DNA of 32,700 nucleotides from CAYWWY01 sp964580185. Its GTDB lineage: Bacteria; Thermotogota; Thermotogae; MWEM01. Below the pieces are notes generated by a model, which saw nothing but the letters and a program-made list of their open reading frames with translations, was not told the DNA's origin and made no database searches. The position numbers and the translations under genes were made by a program. The DNA lies in assembly GCA_964580185.1 (NCBI GenBank), contig CAZOJQ010000034.1, positions 1 through 32,700 on the forward strand, read 5' to 3'. Of the stretch, positions 8,880 to 17,391 are shown piece after piece (the stretch's first letter is position 1; each line of letters opens with the position of its first letter).

Positions 8880-9710
8880 CTATTGGTTTTGATTCTGCAT
8901 TGCGATGATCCCTACAACAAGACCCGCTGCACCCAATAGCGCGCCACCGATCGCTACCCAGGTCATTAAAGTTATCTGGCCCTGCATTCCTTTTATTTCT
9001 TGAATCTGATCGGAATGGCTTTGGCTGAGTAAGTTCAATGCGTAGATATCTCTACGTGCAATGGCAATATCACTGATCAGGTCTTGCTCTTCGATGGAAC
9101 GGACAGAATCTGCAAGCTTTTGAATATCGAAATTCTGGGTAAGGATTTTGTTCTGTATGGATTCAATTTCGGTAAACATTGCAGTTTGCTGGGATTCCAT
9201 CTGAAGTTGTTTGGCCGAAACTGAAGCCACAACTCGATCCAGAGACGCAACTCGTTGCTGAAGATTCTCAACATTCCCTGACAACCGCGAAATGTCAGGC
9301 GTTCCTTGGATATTCATTTGGTCAAACCTGCGAGTAATTTGCTCGTATTGCTGGCCTATCCGTTCCGTTGTTATTGCAACGGACTGCACAAGGTACCGCA
9401 ACTCCTCTATCTCCTGAGCAACTCCGTGGCTGATTCCCGGCTGGATGGAGATCGGTGTTCCTCCCTGCAGGTATTGGATCGTTCGATATAGGGCAAAAGC
9501 CATCTGATAGCGTGTTGTATTTGCATTTCCCTGGTAGGTACCGTCCGGCATTCCACCCAAGATGTTTGCTTCAATCAAAAACCGTACCGCATCGTACGCC
9601 CAATGTGAAGTAGGAACGTCGTTCATCCCTGTTTGCGTAAATAGGCTTGCAGTCATCACGCAAGTGACCAAAACGACGATCAGAATCCGAATTTTCTTTT
9701 GATTGCTCAC
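8880..9710 (-). CDS. SLH-domain, coiled-coil, membrane-anchored envelope protein (Omp-alpha-like)
   Basis: A 276-residue protein in four parts: a signal peptide (residues 1-25); one S-layer-homology domain (about 28-85, beginning DVPTSHWAYDAVRFLIEANI, with MPDGTYQGN and TTRYQMA); a long predicted coiled coil (about 95-235, rich in Gln, Glu and Arg); and a C-terminal hydrophobic helix (WVAIGGALLGAAGLVVGIIA). This matches the plan of Thermotoga Omp-alpha and related proteins, where the SLH domain binds peptidoglycan and the rod and tail tether the outer membrane. GTG 9710 is preferred over TTG 9725 because GGGGGGTG lies 6 bases before it. It is divergent from dppA with an extended -10 promoter. 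A short tether of unknown partner is the alternative. Confidence 0.82.
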   Translation of the reverse strand: MSNQKKIRILIVVLVTCVMTASLFTQTGMNDVPTSHWAYDAVRFLIEANILGGMPDGTYQGNANTTRYQMAFALYRTIQYLQGGTPISIQPGISHGVAQEIEELRYLVQSVAITTERIGQQYEQITRRFDQMNIQGTPDISRLSGNVENLQQRVASLDRVVASVSAKQLQMESQQTAMFTEIESIQNKILTQNFDIQKLADSVRSIEEQDLISDIAIARRDIYALNLLSQSHSDQIQEIKGMQGQITLMTWVAIGGALLGAAGLVVGIIAMQNQNQ

Positions 9711-9748
9711 TCCGACACCCCCCAATTCCTATAATAATCGATGGTAGA

Positions 9749-9760
9749 ATTATAGCACAC
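9749..9760 (-). promoter_or_regulatory. Extended -10 promoter for the SLH protein gene
   Basis: On the minus strand TGC precedes TATAAT (hexamer at 9754-9749), a full TGn extended -10. The hexamer 17 bases upstream reads CTCATA, a poor -35. The predicted start near 9742 gives a 32-base leader to GTG 9710. Confidence 0.6.
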
Positions 9761-9795
9761 TCATAATGCGATATGAGAGAGACGGGGGCTTTTTG

Positions 9796-9804
9796 TGATA
9801 TAAT
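9796..9804 (+). promoter_or_regulatory. Extended -10 promoter for dppA-valS-yjjG
   Basis: TGA followed by TATAAT (hexamer 9799-9804) is an extended -10, with no -35 consensus at 16-18 bases. The predicted start near 9811 leaves about 27 bases of leader with GGGAGGGG before the TTG start at 9838. It is back to back with the SLH promoter, about 45 bases apart. Confidence 0.6.
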
Positions 9805-9837
9805 TGCCCAAGTATTGAAGAAAAGGGAGGGGTAGAG

Positions 9838-10680
9838 TTGAAACTATTCATTTCTCTAGATATGGAAGGGATCGGAGGAACTTTTAATTGGAATCAGGAG
9901 GGCACTTCCGATCGTGCGCTTGTGCGAAAATGGATGGATCTTCAAATTCGTTGGGTTATTGAGGGAGTGCAGAGCAGTCATCTTAACTCAAAGATCGACG
10001 AAATTCTGATTGCAGACTCTCACAATTTCGGAGACAATCTTTCCTATGATATCACGGCGATGGATCAGCGATTCCACTTGATATCGGGTTCCCCACGAAC
10101 AAACTACATGATGGCGGGTTTGGATAGCACCTATGATATGGTTTTCCTCATTGGATACCATGCTGGAGTAGGCAAAATGTATGGAAACATGGATCATACG
10201 TACTCGAATTCACGTTTTCATGGGATATGGATTAACGGAAAGCCTGTCAATGAAGCGTTGGTCAATTCTGCCTATGCTTCCTACTTTTCTGTTCCGGTTG
10301 GTCTAGTGATTGGAGATGCCGCTTTGAAAGAGGAACTCCATCAATCCGACGCAATGCCTTGGGTTCGGTTTGTAACAACAAAGTACGCTGTTGCACGATA
10401 CGCCGTGAAGAACCGACCGATTGAAGTTGTAAAAGGGGAGACGATACAAGCCGTCAAGGAAACCTTGGCCAAAGAGCCTTTTCCGATTCCTATGTATGCG
10501 TTTTCCTCTCCGATTACTCTTCGGGTGGAATTCCAGAATACCGCCATGTGTGATGTCGCATCACTAATGCCATATACCAAGCGGATCGACGGACGTTGCA
10601 TCGAGTTCGAGCATGAGGATTACCGCGTTGTATTCAACGCAATCTTAGCTCTAAGCGCTCTTGCGTACAGTGTTCAATGA
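9838..10680 (+). CDS. M55 family zinc D-aminopeptidase (DppA-like)
   Basis: A 280-residue homologue of Bacillus subtilis DppA, a cytoplasmic zinc peptidase that removes N-terminal D-amino acids from short peptides; in Bacillus it sits with a dipeptide permease. The metal ligands known in DppA can be placed: Asp8 and Glu10 in ISLDMEG, His62 in ADSHN, His108 in GYHAG and Glu139 in VNEAL. The proposed catalytic His corresponds to His120 in NMDHTYS. The start is TTG, supported by GGGAGGGG 7 bases upstream and by the conserved N-terminal strand. It is the first gene of an operon with valS 13 bases downstream. No peptide transporter is nearby, so a role in recycling wall-derived or dietary D-peptides is inference. 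Confidence 0.9.
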   Translation: MKLFISLDMEGIGGTFNWNQEGTSDRALVRKWMDLQIRWVIEGVQSSHLNSKIDEILIADSHNFGDNLSYDITAMDQRFHLISGSPRTNYMMAGLDSTYDMVFLIGYHAGVGKMYGNMDHTYSNSRFHGIWINGKPVNEALVNSAYASYFSVPVGLVIGDAALKEELHQSDAMPWVRFVTTKYAVARYAVKNRPIEVVKGETIQAVKETLAKEPFPIPMYAFSSPITLRVEFQNTAMCDVASLMPYTKRIDGRCIEFEHEDYRVVFNAILALSALAYSVQ

Positions 10681-10693
10681 AAGGAACGATTCG

Positions 10694-13366
10694 ATGATGG
10701 AACCCTTATCAAAAACGTATGATCCAAAGGAGATCGACCAAAAGTGGTATCCTTTTTGGGAAAACCAAGGTCTTTTTAAACCCAAAGGAAATAAAGGAGA
10801 TCCCTTTGTTATTGTGATCCCGCCCCCGAACATCACAGGTGCGATCCATATTGGCCACGGGTTTAATTTAACCCTCCAGGATATTGCAATCCGGTTCCGT
10901 CGGATGAGGGGACAAGAAACCCTTTGGTTACCGGGAGAAGACCATGCGGGAATTGCCACCCAAAACGTAGTGGAAAAGACGCTGATCGATCAAGGTACTA
11001 GTCGAGAAGAAATCGGAAGAGAATCTTTTTTGAAGATCACGTGGGAATGGGCGCACAAGTACCGAAAAACCATTACCGAACAGATCCGAGCGATCGGTTG
11101 TTCCGTAGATTGGGATCGGGACCGATTCACTTTGGATGATGGGCTGAATCGAGCGGTTAGAAAGGTCTTTGTCCAACTCTATCACAGAGGGTTGATCTAC
11201 CGAGGCAAGTACATTGTCAACTGGTGTTCGCGGTGTCAAACAGCTCTGTCCGATGAAGAAGTCGAGTATGTGGAAGAAAAAACCCATCTTTGGGTGATTC
11301 GATATCCTTTGATCCATGGAGAGGGTTTTTTGGATATTGCGACCACAAGACCAGAAACGATGCTTGGGGATACCGCTGTCGCTGTTTATCCATCCGACAA
11401 TCGGTACATCGAGTGGATCGGAAAAAAACTCCGATTGCCTTTGATGAATCGAGAAATCCCCGTTATTGCCGATCGCTTTGTGGATATGGATTTCGGAACT
11501 GGTGCGGTAAAGGTTACGCCGGCTCATGATCCCAATGATTACCAAATCGGATTGCGTCACCAACTGGAAATGATCAGTATTTTGGATGAAAAAGGGATCA
11601 CCAATGAAAACGCGGGTCCGTACCAATCAATGACTGTTCTCGAAGCAAGAAAGGCTGTAGTAAAGGACTTAGAATCCCAAGGTTTTCTTGTAGAAACCCG
11701 GAGACATGATCATTCCGTTGGGCAATGCCACCGGTGTAACGCAACCATTGAACCTCGATTATCAGACCAATGGTTTGTCAAGATGAAACCGTTAACCCAG
11801 AAGGCAGTTTCCGTGGTACAAAAAGGAGAAATCCAATTCTTCCCGGAGAGATGGAAGAAAACATATTTTCAATGGATGGATGAAATCCGAGACTGGTGTA
11901 TCTCACGACAGCTATGGTGGGGTCATCGGATTCCTGTATGGTATTGTGATCAATGTGGGTGGATCAATGTACGAGAAGAAGATGTAGAGGTATGTGAACA
12001 GTGTGGATCCAATCATCTCACTCAGGATGAAGATGTCCTCGATACTTGGTTCAGTTCAGCCCTTTGGCCTTTTTCAACCTTGGGATGGCCAGAAGAGACA
12101 GTTGATCTGAGCAAATACTATCCAACCAGTTTGCTTAGTACGGGTTTTGATATCATTTTTTTCTGGGTAGCCCGTATGATCGTCATGGGAATGGAGTTTA
12201 AAGGCCAGATTCCTTTTCGAGAAGTATACATCCATCAACTCATTCGGGACAAAAAAGGGCGAAAGATGAGCAAATCCCTAGGGAATGGGATTGATCCGCT
12301 TGAAGTCATTGATCAATATGGTGCGGATGCCATGCGGTTTACTATGACGAGCCTTGCGGTTCAAGGTCGTGATATAAAGCTGGATGTGAGGACATTTGAG
12401 CATTCCAAACACTTTGCAAACAAAATCTGGAACGCCGCACGCTTTTGTCTTATGCACCTTGGGGCCCTTCCTCCGCAAGAATACCCACAGAATTGGTTTG
12501 AACAGGAAGAATTGACCATTGCGGATCAGTGGATTCTCATGCGGATGGACCAGGCCATAAAGGAGATCGATCAGCGTTTATTGACACACGAATACAACCA
12601 GGCTTCTAAAGTATTATATGAATTTTTCTGGAATGATTTCTGTGATTGGTACATTGAATGTGTGAAACCGATATTAAACGAACCTAAGGCAGCGAATTCC
12701 ATCAATCAGAACCAACAAAGCACTCGGAAGGTTTTGCTTTATGTGCTAGATCGTTCTCTTCGGTTGCTCCACCCGTTCATGCCCTTTGTAACCGAGGAGA
12801 TCTGGCAGAAGCTTCCTCGATCCAGGAAACCCATTTCCATAATGGTGGATCAGTGGCCAGAACCCGGCGATTACTGTTTCGATGAGTCTTTAAATGGATT
12901 TGAACGGTTGGTTGCCATTGTTCGAGGGGTTCGCAATGTTCGTCTGGATTTTGAAATTCCAGCACGGAAAAAAATGAAAGCTTTTGTCCACTTTTTTCCT
13001 TGCGCTCAATCAGGGGAGAAAAAAATCTTTGATCAAAGCGCCATGTATCTCATGAACTTAGCTCACTTGGATCAGGTTCTTTCCGTGGATGAAAAACCCA
13101 TGAAATCCGCGCGCGTATATACGGATGGTTCGGTAGAAGTCTATCTTGAAATCGGCGAAGAGATCGATTGGGAGTCAGAACGGCAACGGCTTCAAAAAGA
13201 AATTCAGAAAACCCATGAAGATATTCTGCACTTGCAAAAGAAAATGGATAACCCAAAGTTTTTGGAACGCGCAGCAGAAGATGTGGTAGAAGAGACCAAA
13301 GAAAAATGGGATGCAGCTCAAAATCGGTTTGCGCACTTGACGGGACTTCTTCAGGATCTCGAGTAG
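10694..13366 (+). CDS. valS: Valyl-tRNA synthetase
   Basis: Class I aminoacyl-tRNA synthetase of 890 residues that charges tRNA-Val with valine. The HIGH motif is in PPPNITGAIHIGHGFN and the KMSKS motif in RKMSKSLGNGID. The editing domain (CP1) between them shows TTRPETMLGDTAV and the adjacent GTGAVKVTPAHDPNDY. Cysteine pairs CSRC, CHRC, CDQC and CEQC suggest zinc knuckles. The C-terminal ~70 residues form the usual ValRS coiled coil that grips tRNA. Start ATG 10694 follows AAAGGAACG; an ATG immediately after (10697) is an equal alternative. An in-frame start at 10661 would lie inside dppA and is rejected. No T-box leader is present, since the gene is internal to an operon between dppA and the HAD phosphatase. 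Confidence 0.96.
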   Translation: MMEPLSKTYDPKEIDQKWYPFWENQGLFKPKGNKGDPFVIVIPPPNITGAIHIGHGFNLTLQDIAIRFRRMRGQETLWLPGEDHAGIATQNVVEKTLIDQGTSREEIGRESFLKITWEWAHKYRKTITEQIRAIGCSVDWDRDRFTLDDGLNRAVRKVFVQLYHRGLIYRGKYIVNWCSRCQTALSDEEVEYVEEKTHLWVIRYPLIHGEGFLDIATTRPETMLGDTAVAVYPSDNRYIEWIGKKLRLPLMNREIPVIADRFVDMDFGTGAVKVTPAHDPNDYQIGLRHQLEMISILDEKGITNENAGPYQSMTVLEARKAVVKDLESQGFLVETRRHDHSVGQCHRCNATIEPRLSDQWFVKMKPLTQKAVSVVQKGEIQFFPERWKKTYFQWMDEIRDWCISRQLWWGHRIPVWYCDQCGWINVREEDVEVCEQCGSNHLTQDEDVLDTWFSSALWPFSTLGWPEETVDLSKYYPTSLLSTGFDIIFFWVARMIVMGMEFKGQIPFREVYIHQLIRDKKGRKMSKSLGNGIDPLEVIDQYGADAMRFTMTSLAVQGRDIKLDVRTFEHSKHFANKIWNAARFCLMHLGALPPQEYPQNWFEQEELTIADQWILMRMDQAIKEIDQRLLTHEYNQASKVLYEFFWNDFCDWYIECVKPILNEPKAANSINQNQQSTRKVLLYVLDRSLRLLHPFMPFVTEEIWQKLPRSRKPISIMVDQWPEPGDYCFDESLNGFERLVAIVRGVRNVRLDFEIPARKKMKAFVHFFPCAQSGEKKIFDQSAMYLMNLAHLDQVLSVDEKPMKSARVYTDGSVEVYLEIGEEIDWESERQRLQKEIQKTHEDILHLQKKMDNPKFLERAAEDVVEETKEKWDAAQNRFAHLTGLLQDLE

Positions 13367-13374
13367 TTCGTTAT

Positions 13375-14073
13375 ATGAAAAAAGCAAACAGGCATTACGA
13401 TCTTCTGCTTTTCGATTTAGACAATACAATCTTGGATTTCACCCAGTGTGAAGTAGACGTGCTTCTCCATACATTCCAGAATTTTGGATGGAACCTGACA
13501 GATGAACAAGTCCATCGATACTTGGAAATTAACGAACGCAACTGGAGAGATTTCGAACAAGGGAAAAAGACGCAAGACGAGACAGTTGTCGATCGGTTTG
13601 ATGAGTTCTGTGAATATCTCGGTGTTGAAATCCCCGCCTGGCAAGTCAATAGAGATTATCTATCCTCTCTGGGAACGTGCGCTGTATTTGAACCGTATGC
13701 GGAAGAAGTACTCCGGACCTTACGTATGTGGGGGTACCGAATGTCGGTTTTGACCAATGGTTTACGAGTGGTTCAACAAGATCGGTTCGATCTTGCGCGT
13801 TTGGATCGGTATTTTGACCGTATGATCACCATTGATGAAGCAGGCGTTGCCAAACCAAATCGAGAGATTTTTGACTACGCGTTGCGTCTATACCAGATCC
13901 CTGCAAATCGGGCTGTATATATTGGTGATCATTGGGACATTGACATGGTTGGAGCTACCAATGCCGATCTAGATGGGATTCATTATATCCGGCATACACC
14001 CCATCAAGCTCATCAAGAGGCAGAATGTGTAACTCAGATTTCCTCTTTGATCCAACTGCTTGATATTCTGTAA
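13375..14073 (+). CDS. HAD-superfamily phosphatase, YjjG/YfnB type (probable 5'-nucleotidase)
   Basis: A 232-residue HAD hydrolase. Motif I is FDLDNT, with nucleophile Asp14 and acid/base Asp16. Motif II is LTNG, the lysine loop is in GVAKPNREIF, and motif IV is YIGDHWDIDMVGA. The all-helical cap between motifs I and II (about residues 20-95) makes it subclass I. The YIGDHWDID pattern resembles the YjjG/YfnB group, which dephosphorylates (often non-canonical) nucleoside monophosphates; exact substrate is uncertain. It starts 8 bases after the valS stop with no clear ribosome-binding site of its own, so it is probably coupled to valS. A hairpin follows at 14096. Confidence 0.85.
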   Translation: MKKANRHYDLLLFDLDNTILDFTQCEVDVLLHTFQNFGWNLTDEQVHRYLEINERNWRDFEQGKKTQDETVVDRFDEFCEYLGVEIPAWQVNRDYLSSLGTCAVFEPYAEEVLRTLRMWGYRMSVLTNGLRVVQQDRFDLARLDRYFDRMITIDEAGVAKPNREIFDYALRLYQIPANRAVYIGDHWDIDMVGATNADLDGIHYIRHTPHQAHQEAECVTQISSLIQLLDIL

Positions 14074-14095
14074 ATGAGTTAAAGCCGAGATTACT

Positions 14096-14131
14096 CCAAA
14101 AAGTGGCCCATTCCGCGCATCCGCTTTTTGG
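14096..14131. terminator. Hairpin between convergent yjjG-like gene and fliI
   Basis: CCAAAAAG (14096-14103) pairs with CTTTTTGG (14124-14131), and a further GG/CC step lies beyond one mismatch. The stem is thus about 11 base pairs around a 14-base loop. The A and T runs lie within the stem, so either strand can end in U-rich pairing. It sits in the 80-base gap between convergent genes. Confidence 0.45.
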
Positions 14132-14153
14132 ATGGGTGATTTGCGCGTAGGTT

Positions 14154-15497
14154 TTACCCCTCTTTCAGAGATTCTCTTCCTTCTTGACCCAAATGCTCGA
14201 TTTTCCCTATGGTATCTTCGTATTTCGTTTGTTCAAAAGCGTCTTGTTGGAGAAAACGATTGATTGGGTTGATCATTTTCCGGGCAAGATCGATTTTTGC
14301 GTCAGTGCCGTCTTTATATGCGCCGATATCAATCAGGTCTTTTGCGTTGTTGTAGGTGGAAATCAGATCCCTGAGAAAACGCGAAGCTCCAAGGTGTTCG
14401 GAGCTTGTAACTTCAGGCATTAATCTTGATATACTAGCCAACACATCGACAGCGGGAAAGTGATTGGATTCTGCCAATTGCCGAGAAAGAATAATGTGAC
14501 CGTCTAGGATCCCGCGGACCGTATCACTGATGGGTTCATTGAAATCGTCCCCTTCGACTAGTACTGTATAGATCCCGGTAATGCTTCCTTTCGCGGAGTT
14601 TCCTGCTCGTTCCAGCACTTTGGGAAGCATAGCAAACACGCTCGGTGGGTAGCCTCGAGTTGTCGGTGGTTCGCCAATTGCGAGCCCCAACTCCCTTTGC
14701 GCCATTGACCATCGAGTTAACGAATCGACCATTAGCATTACGTCTTTCCCTTGATCCCGGAAGTACTCTGCGACAGCTGTTGCGGTTAACAAGACTTTAA
14801 CGCGCATTAGCGCGGGTTGATCTGAAGTCGAAACAAAAACAACGCTGCGCTTGAGCCCTTCTTTTCCCAAATCTCGTTCAATGAACTCGCGGACCTCTCT
14901 TCCCCGTTCTCCAATCAGGGCAATGACATTAATTTGTGCGCGAGTATTCCGAGCAACCATTCCAAGAATGGTCGATTTTCCCACTCCGCTTCCGGCGAAA
15001 ACACCAATTCGTTGTCCTTTTCCCATTGTGAGGAAACCATCGATCGATCGAACTCCTATGGGAATGGGGACTTGGATTCGTTGGCGGACTAATGGGTTGG
15101 GAGGCGTATTATGCAAAGGGATCCGAGAGGAAGGCAAGAGCACTTTTCCATCAATAGGTCTTCCGATTCCATCAAAAACTCGAGAAAGCATATCCGAAGA
15201 TACACCCACATCCAAAATCCTTTGTGTGCCCAGGACTTCGTTGCCGAGAGAAACACCGGAAAATTCTTCCAATGGCATTAAGATGATATGGTTATCTTTG
15301 AATCCGACCACTTCGCAGACAATCCGGTTCTGTTGATGGGTTCGGATGTAGCACATCTCTCCCAAAAAAACCTCGGGACCCGCAGATTCAATCGTCAGAC
15401 CGATTATTTTCTCGACCTTTCCCGCTAAACCAATAAAGTCGGTTTCACGGATCCGATCCCTTAGGTAACGCAATCGTTCGATTGATGGGTAGTTCAA
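14154..15497 (-). CDS. fliI: Flagellar export ATPase FliI
   Basis: The 447-residue ATPase of the flagellar type III export apparatus, related to the F1 beta subunit, which helps deliver rod, hook and filament subunits at the base of the motor. Walker A is GSGVGKST, Walker B lies in KDVMLMVDSLTRW, and GERGREVREF is the diagnostic segment after the P-loop. The N-terminal ~90 residues form the beta-barrel domain. The start overlaps the fliH stop by four bases (15494-15497), consistent with FliH-FliI complex formation. No fliJ follows; the gene ends near a hairpin converging with the HAD gene. Confidence 0.95.
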   Translation of the reverse strand: MNYPSIERLRYLRDRIRETDFIGLAGKVEKIIGLTIESAGPEVFLGEMCYIRTHQQNRIVCEVVGFKDNHIILMPLEEFSGVSLGNEVLGTQRILDVGVSSDMLSRVFDGIGRPIDGKVLLPSSRIPLHNTPPNPLVRQRIQVPIPIGVRSIDGFLTMGKGQRIGVFAGSGVGKSTILGMVARNTRAQINVIALIGERGREVREFIERDLGKEGLKRSVVFVSTSDQPALMRVKVLLTATAVAEYFRDQGKDVMLMVDSLTRWSMAQRELGLAIGEPPTTRGYPPSVFAMLPKVLERAGNSAKGSITGIYTVLVEGDDFNEPISDTVRGILDGHIILSRQLAESNHFPAVDVLASISRLMPEVTSSEHLGASRFLRDLISTYNNAKDLIDIGAYKDGTDAKIDLARKMINPINRFLQQDAFEQTKYEDTIGKIEHLGQEGRESLKEG

Positions 15498-16258
15498 TCG
15501 GAATCTCCGGTTCCGACAATTTCTGAGACCAATTCGTCTAGAATATCTAATTGGCTGTCGATCGAACTGTCCAAAGTTCCATAATCGGTGTCGATTACGA
15601 CAGAACCTTTTGAAAGACTGGAATCAAGCCGGAATTCCACATGGTTCAAAGAAGACCGAACCTTTTCGACCTCTTCTTTGGGGAATTTCTCGAAATCATC
15701 CGGGTGGAATCGGAAAACGGTTTTGCGGAAATTGGAGATCCTTTGCATTACTTGCTTGATTTTCCAAAGGATGATTTCTTGTTCATTGCCTGAGATTTCG
15801 TGGGAAAGAATTTTGTGGCATACCACGGAGACAATTTGAGCCAGTTCTTGCGCAGCCATTTCCACGTACTGATTCTGATCGGTTTCCAACGCGCGAATCG
15901 CGTTTTCCATGGCTTTAAAAGAAGTTTCCATCGCCTTTTCCATTTGAGTCTGTACGTCTTGCTTGTGTTTCTTGATTTCGTCTTGCGATTGATGGATCAT
16001 TTCGTCGGCTTTTGTTTGAGCATCCGAAAAAAGGACATGGGCTTCTGTACGAATTTTATCTGCCTCTTCCCGTGCTTGCTGCAGAATCGATCGGGCCTTT
16101 TCCTTTGCTAAGTTGACTTCGGGAGGAAGAGTTTCTGCTTCCGGTATAGGATCGGTAGATTCTTCGATGGTAGGGCTGGAGTGAGCCTTCTCACGGGCGA
16201 AGGGATACTTCTCTTTTTCATCGATCGTGACCAATGCTCGCTTTATTAGGTTATACAA
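15494..16258 (-). CDS. fliH: Flagellar assembly protein FliH
   Basis: A 254-residue FliH-like protein, the regulatory stator-like partner of FliI. The N-terminal half (about residues 40-130) is a charged helical segment rich in Ala, Glu, Lys and Gln, like the b-subunit-like stalk of the family. The C-terminal half (about 130-250) has the delta-like globular domain with FRFHPDDFEK and KGSVVIDTDYGTLDSSID, a typical FliH/YscL closing motif. The TTG start at 16258 overlaps the end of fliG by 8 bases and is preceded by GGAGGAGAGG, so it is coupled to fliG. Identification rests on both sequence pattern and position between fliG and fliI. Confidence 0.9.
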   Translation of the reverse strand: MYNLIKRALVTIDEKEKYPFAREKAHSSPTIEESTDPIPEAETLPPEVNLAKEKARSILQQAREEADKIRTEAHVLFSDAQTKADEMIHQSQDEIKKHKQDVQTQMEKAMETSFKAMENAIRALETDQNQYVEMAAQELAQIVSVVCHKILSHEISGNEQEIILWKIKQVMQRISNFRKTVFRFHPDDFEKFPKEEVEKVRSSLNHVEFRLDSSLSKGSVVIDTDYGTLDSSIDSQLDILDELVSEIVGTGDSD

Positions 16259-17258
16259 TCATTTCCTCTCCTCCGCCGCGTGCAATGATAATCTCTCCAC
16301 TTTCTTCTAGCCTGCGAATGATATTAACAACCTTTTGTTGTGCTTCCTCCACATCTTTGATTCGTACAGGACCCATAAACTCCATTTCCTCCAAAAGAAG
16401 CTGTCCAGCGCGCTTGGAAAGATTCCGGATAATCTTGTCTGTGATCTCTTCGTCGGCTCCTTTCAACGCGAGAGATACCTCTTTCGTATCCGTTTCTCTC
16501 AAAACCATCTGTACAGAACGATCATCCAGCTTGATAATGTCTTCAAATACGAACATATGTCTCCGAATCTCTTCAGCCAGCTCTGGATCAGTTTCCGACA
16601 GTTTGTCAAGGATATCTTTTTCTGTGGTTCGATCCAAAGAGTTCATCATTTCTACAACAGTGTCCAAACCGCCCACTTGAGCAAAATCCTGAGTCACAAA
16701 GGTTGACACTTTTCGCTCCATAACTCGTTCCACCTCTCGGATCACTTCCGGATTGGCTTTATCCAGCATAGCGATTCGCTTGACAACTTCCGGTTTGAGA
16801 TCATCGGGTAATGCGCTGACGACAAGGGATGCTAAGGTGGGATGCAAATAGCAAAGGATTAAAGAAATCGTTTGCGGGTGTTCGTTTTGAAGGACATTGA
16901 CCAGTTGGGAAGCATCTGTTTTTTTTAGAAAATCAAAGGGTTTGACCTGAAGCGTTGTTGTCAGTTTTTCCAAAATCGCCAACGCTTTTTCGGGACCAAG
17001 GGCTTTTTCTAAGATATCGCGCGCGTAATCGACTCCACCTGTGCTTATATATTCGCGCGCGCGAAAGGTGTTTGAAAACTCACCCAACACAACACGTTTT
17101 TCCGCATCAGGCACTTTATCGATTTTTGCCAGTTCTAGTGTGAGCTTCTCGATTTCCTCATCCGACATGTGCTTGAGGATGCCTGCTGCTTTTTCTGGCC
17201 CCAGGGTCACAAGAAGCACTGCAGCCTTTTTGGGTCCGATTATCGATTTTTCAGCCAA
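16251..17258 (-). CDS. fliG: Flagellar motor switch protein FliG
   Basis: The C-ring protein that couples stator torque to rotor and takes part in switching. With the chosen start it has 335 residues, normal for the family. The N-terminal domain begins EKSIIGPKKAAVLLVTLGPE. The middle domain contains the EHPQTISLILCYL segment that contacts FliM, and the C-terminal torque helix has the charged residues in DDRSVQMVLRETDTKEVSLALKG (split here: conserved Asp/Arg/Glu positions). Two starts compete: GTG 17267 and TTG 17258. I chose TTG 17258 because GAGGTG (overlapping the GTG) then serves as a ribosome-binding site 6 bases upstream. The gene is divergent from disA, and fliF, normally just upstream, is absent. 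Confidence 0.93.
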   Translation of the reverse strand: MAEKSIIGPKKAAVLLVTLGPEKAAGILKHMSDEEIEKLTLELAKIDKVPDAEKRVVLGEFSNTFRAREYISTGGVDYARDILEKALGPEKALAILEKLTTTLQVKPFDFLKKTDASQLVNVLQNEHPQTISLILCYLHPTLASLVVSALPDDLKPEVVKRIAMLDKANPEVIREVERVMERKVSTFVTQDFAQVGGLDTVVEMMNSLDRTTEKDILDKLSETDPELAEEIRRHMFVFEDIIKLDDRSVQMVLRETDTKEVSLALKGADEEITDKIIRNLSKRAGQLLLEEMEFMGPVRIKDVEEAQQKVVNIIRRLEESGEIIIARGGGEEMIV

Positions 17259-17284
17259 AAGGGACACCTCACTATTCTATCTTT

Positions 17285-17290
17285 ATTATA
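17285..17290 (-). promoter_or_regulatory. Candidate -10 for fliGHI
   Basis: A consensus TATAAT on the minus strand, with a predicted start near 17278 only about 20 bases from the fliG start. No TGn extension and no clear -35 (GGCAAA at 17 bases). No sigma-28-type flagellar promoter was seen. Confidence 0.45.
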
Positions 17291-17356
17291 CTACAAATTT
17301 GCTAAAGTTTGCCACTTATTTTGAATGATTCTATTGTGCTTTTTTCTATCTGTTCG

Positions 17357-17365
17357 TGGTATACT
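17357..17365 (+). promoter_or_regulatory. Extended -10 promoter for the disA operon
   Basis: TGG followed by TATACT (17360-17365), an extended -10 with one mismatch from TATAAT. The nearest TTG-type -35 candidate (TTGTGC, 17334-17339) is at a 20-base spacing, which is too long. The predicted start near 17372 gives a ~20-base leader containing AGGAGG before ATG 17392. Confidence 0.55.
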
Positions 17366-17391
17366 ATATACAGATAAACAGGAGGATTACG

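Noticed and set aside
10661..10693. Earlier start for valS
   Set aside because: Overlaps the end of dppA; ATG 10694 is spaced properly from AAAGGAACG and gives the standard ValRS N-terminus.
14851..15336. Long open frame opposite fliI (about 160 codons)
   Set aside because: It is antisense to a well-conserved gene, is rich in Ser, Pro and Arg as expected for a shadow frame, and has no recognisable domain.
17268..17391. Riboswitch (for example c-di-AMP type) between fliG and disA
   Set aside because: The leader left after the predicted promoter is about 20 bases, too short for any known riboswitch.
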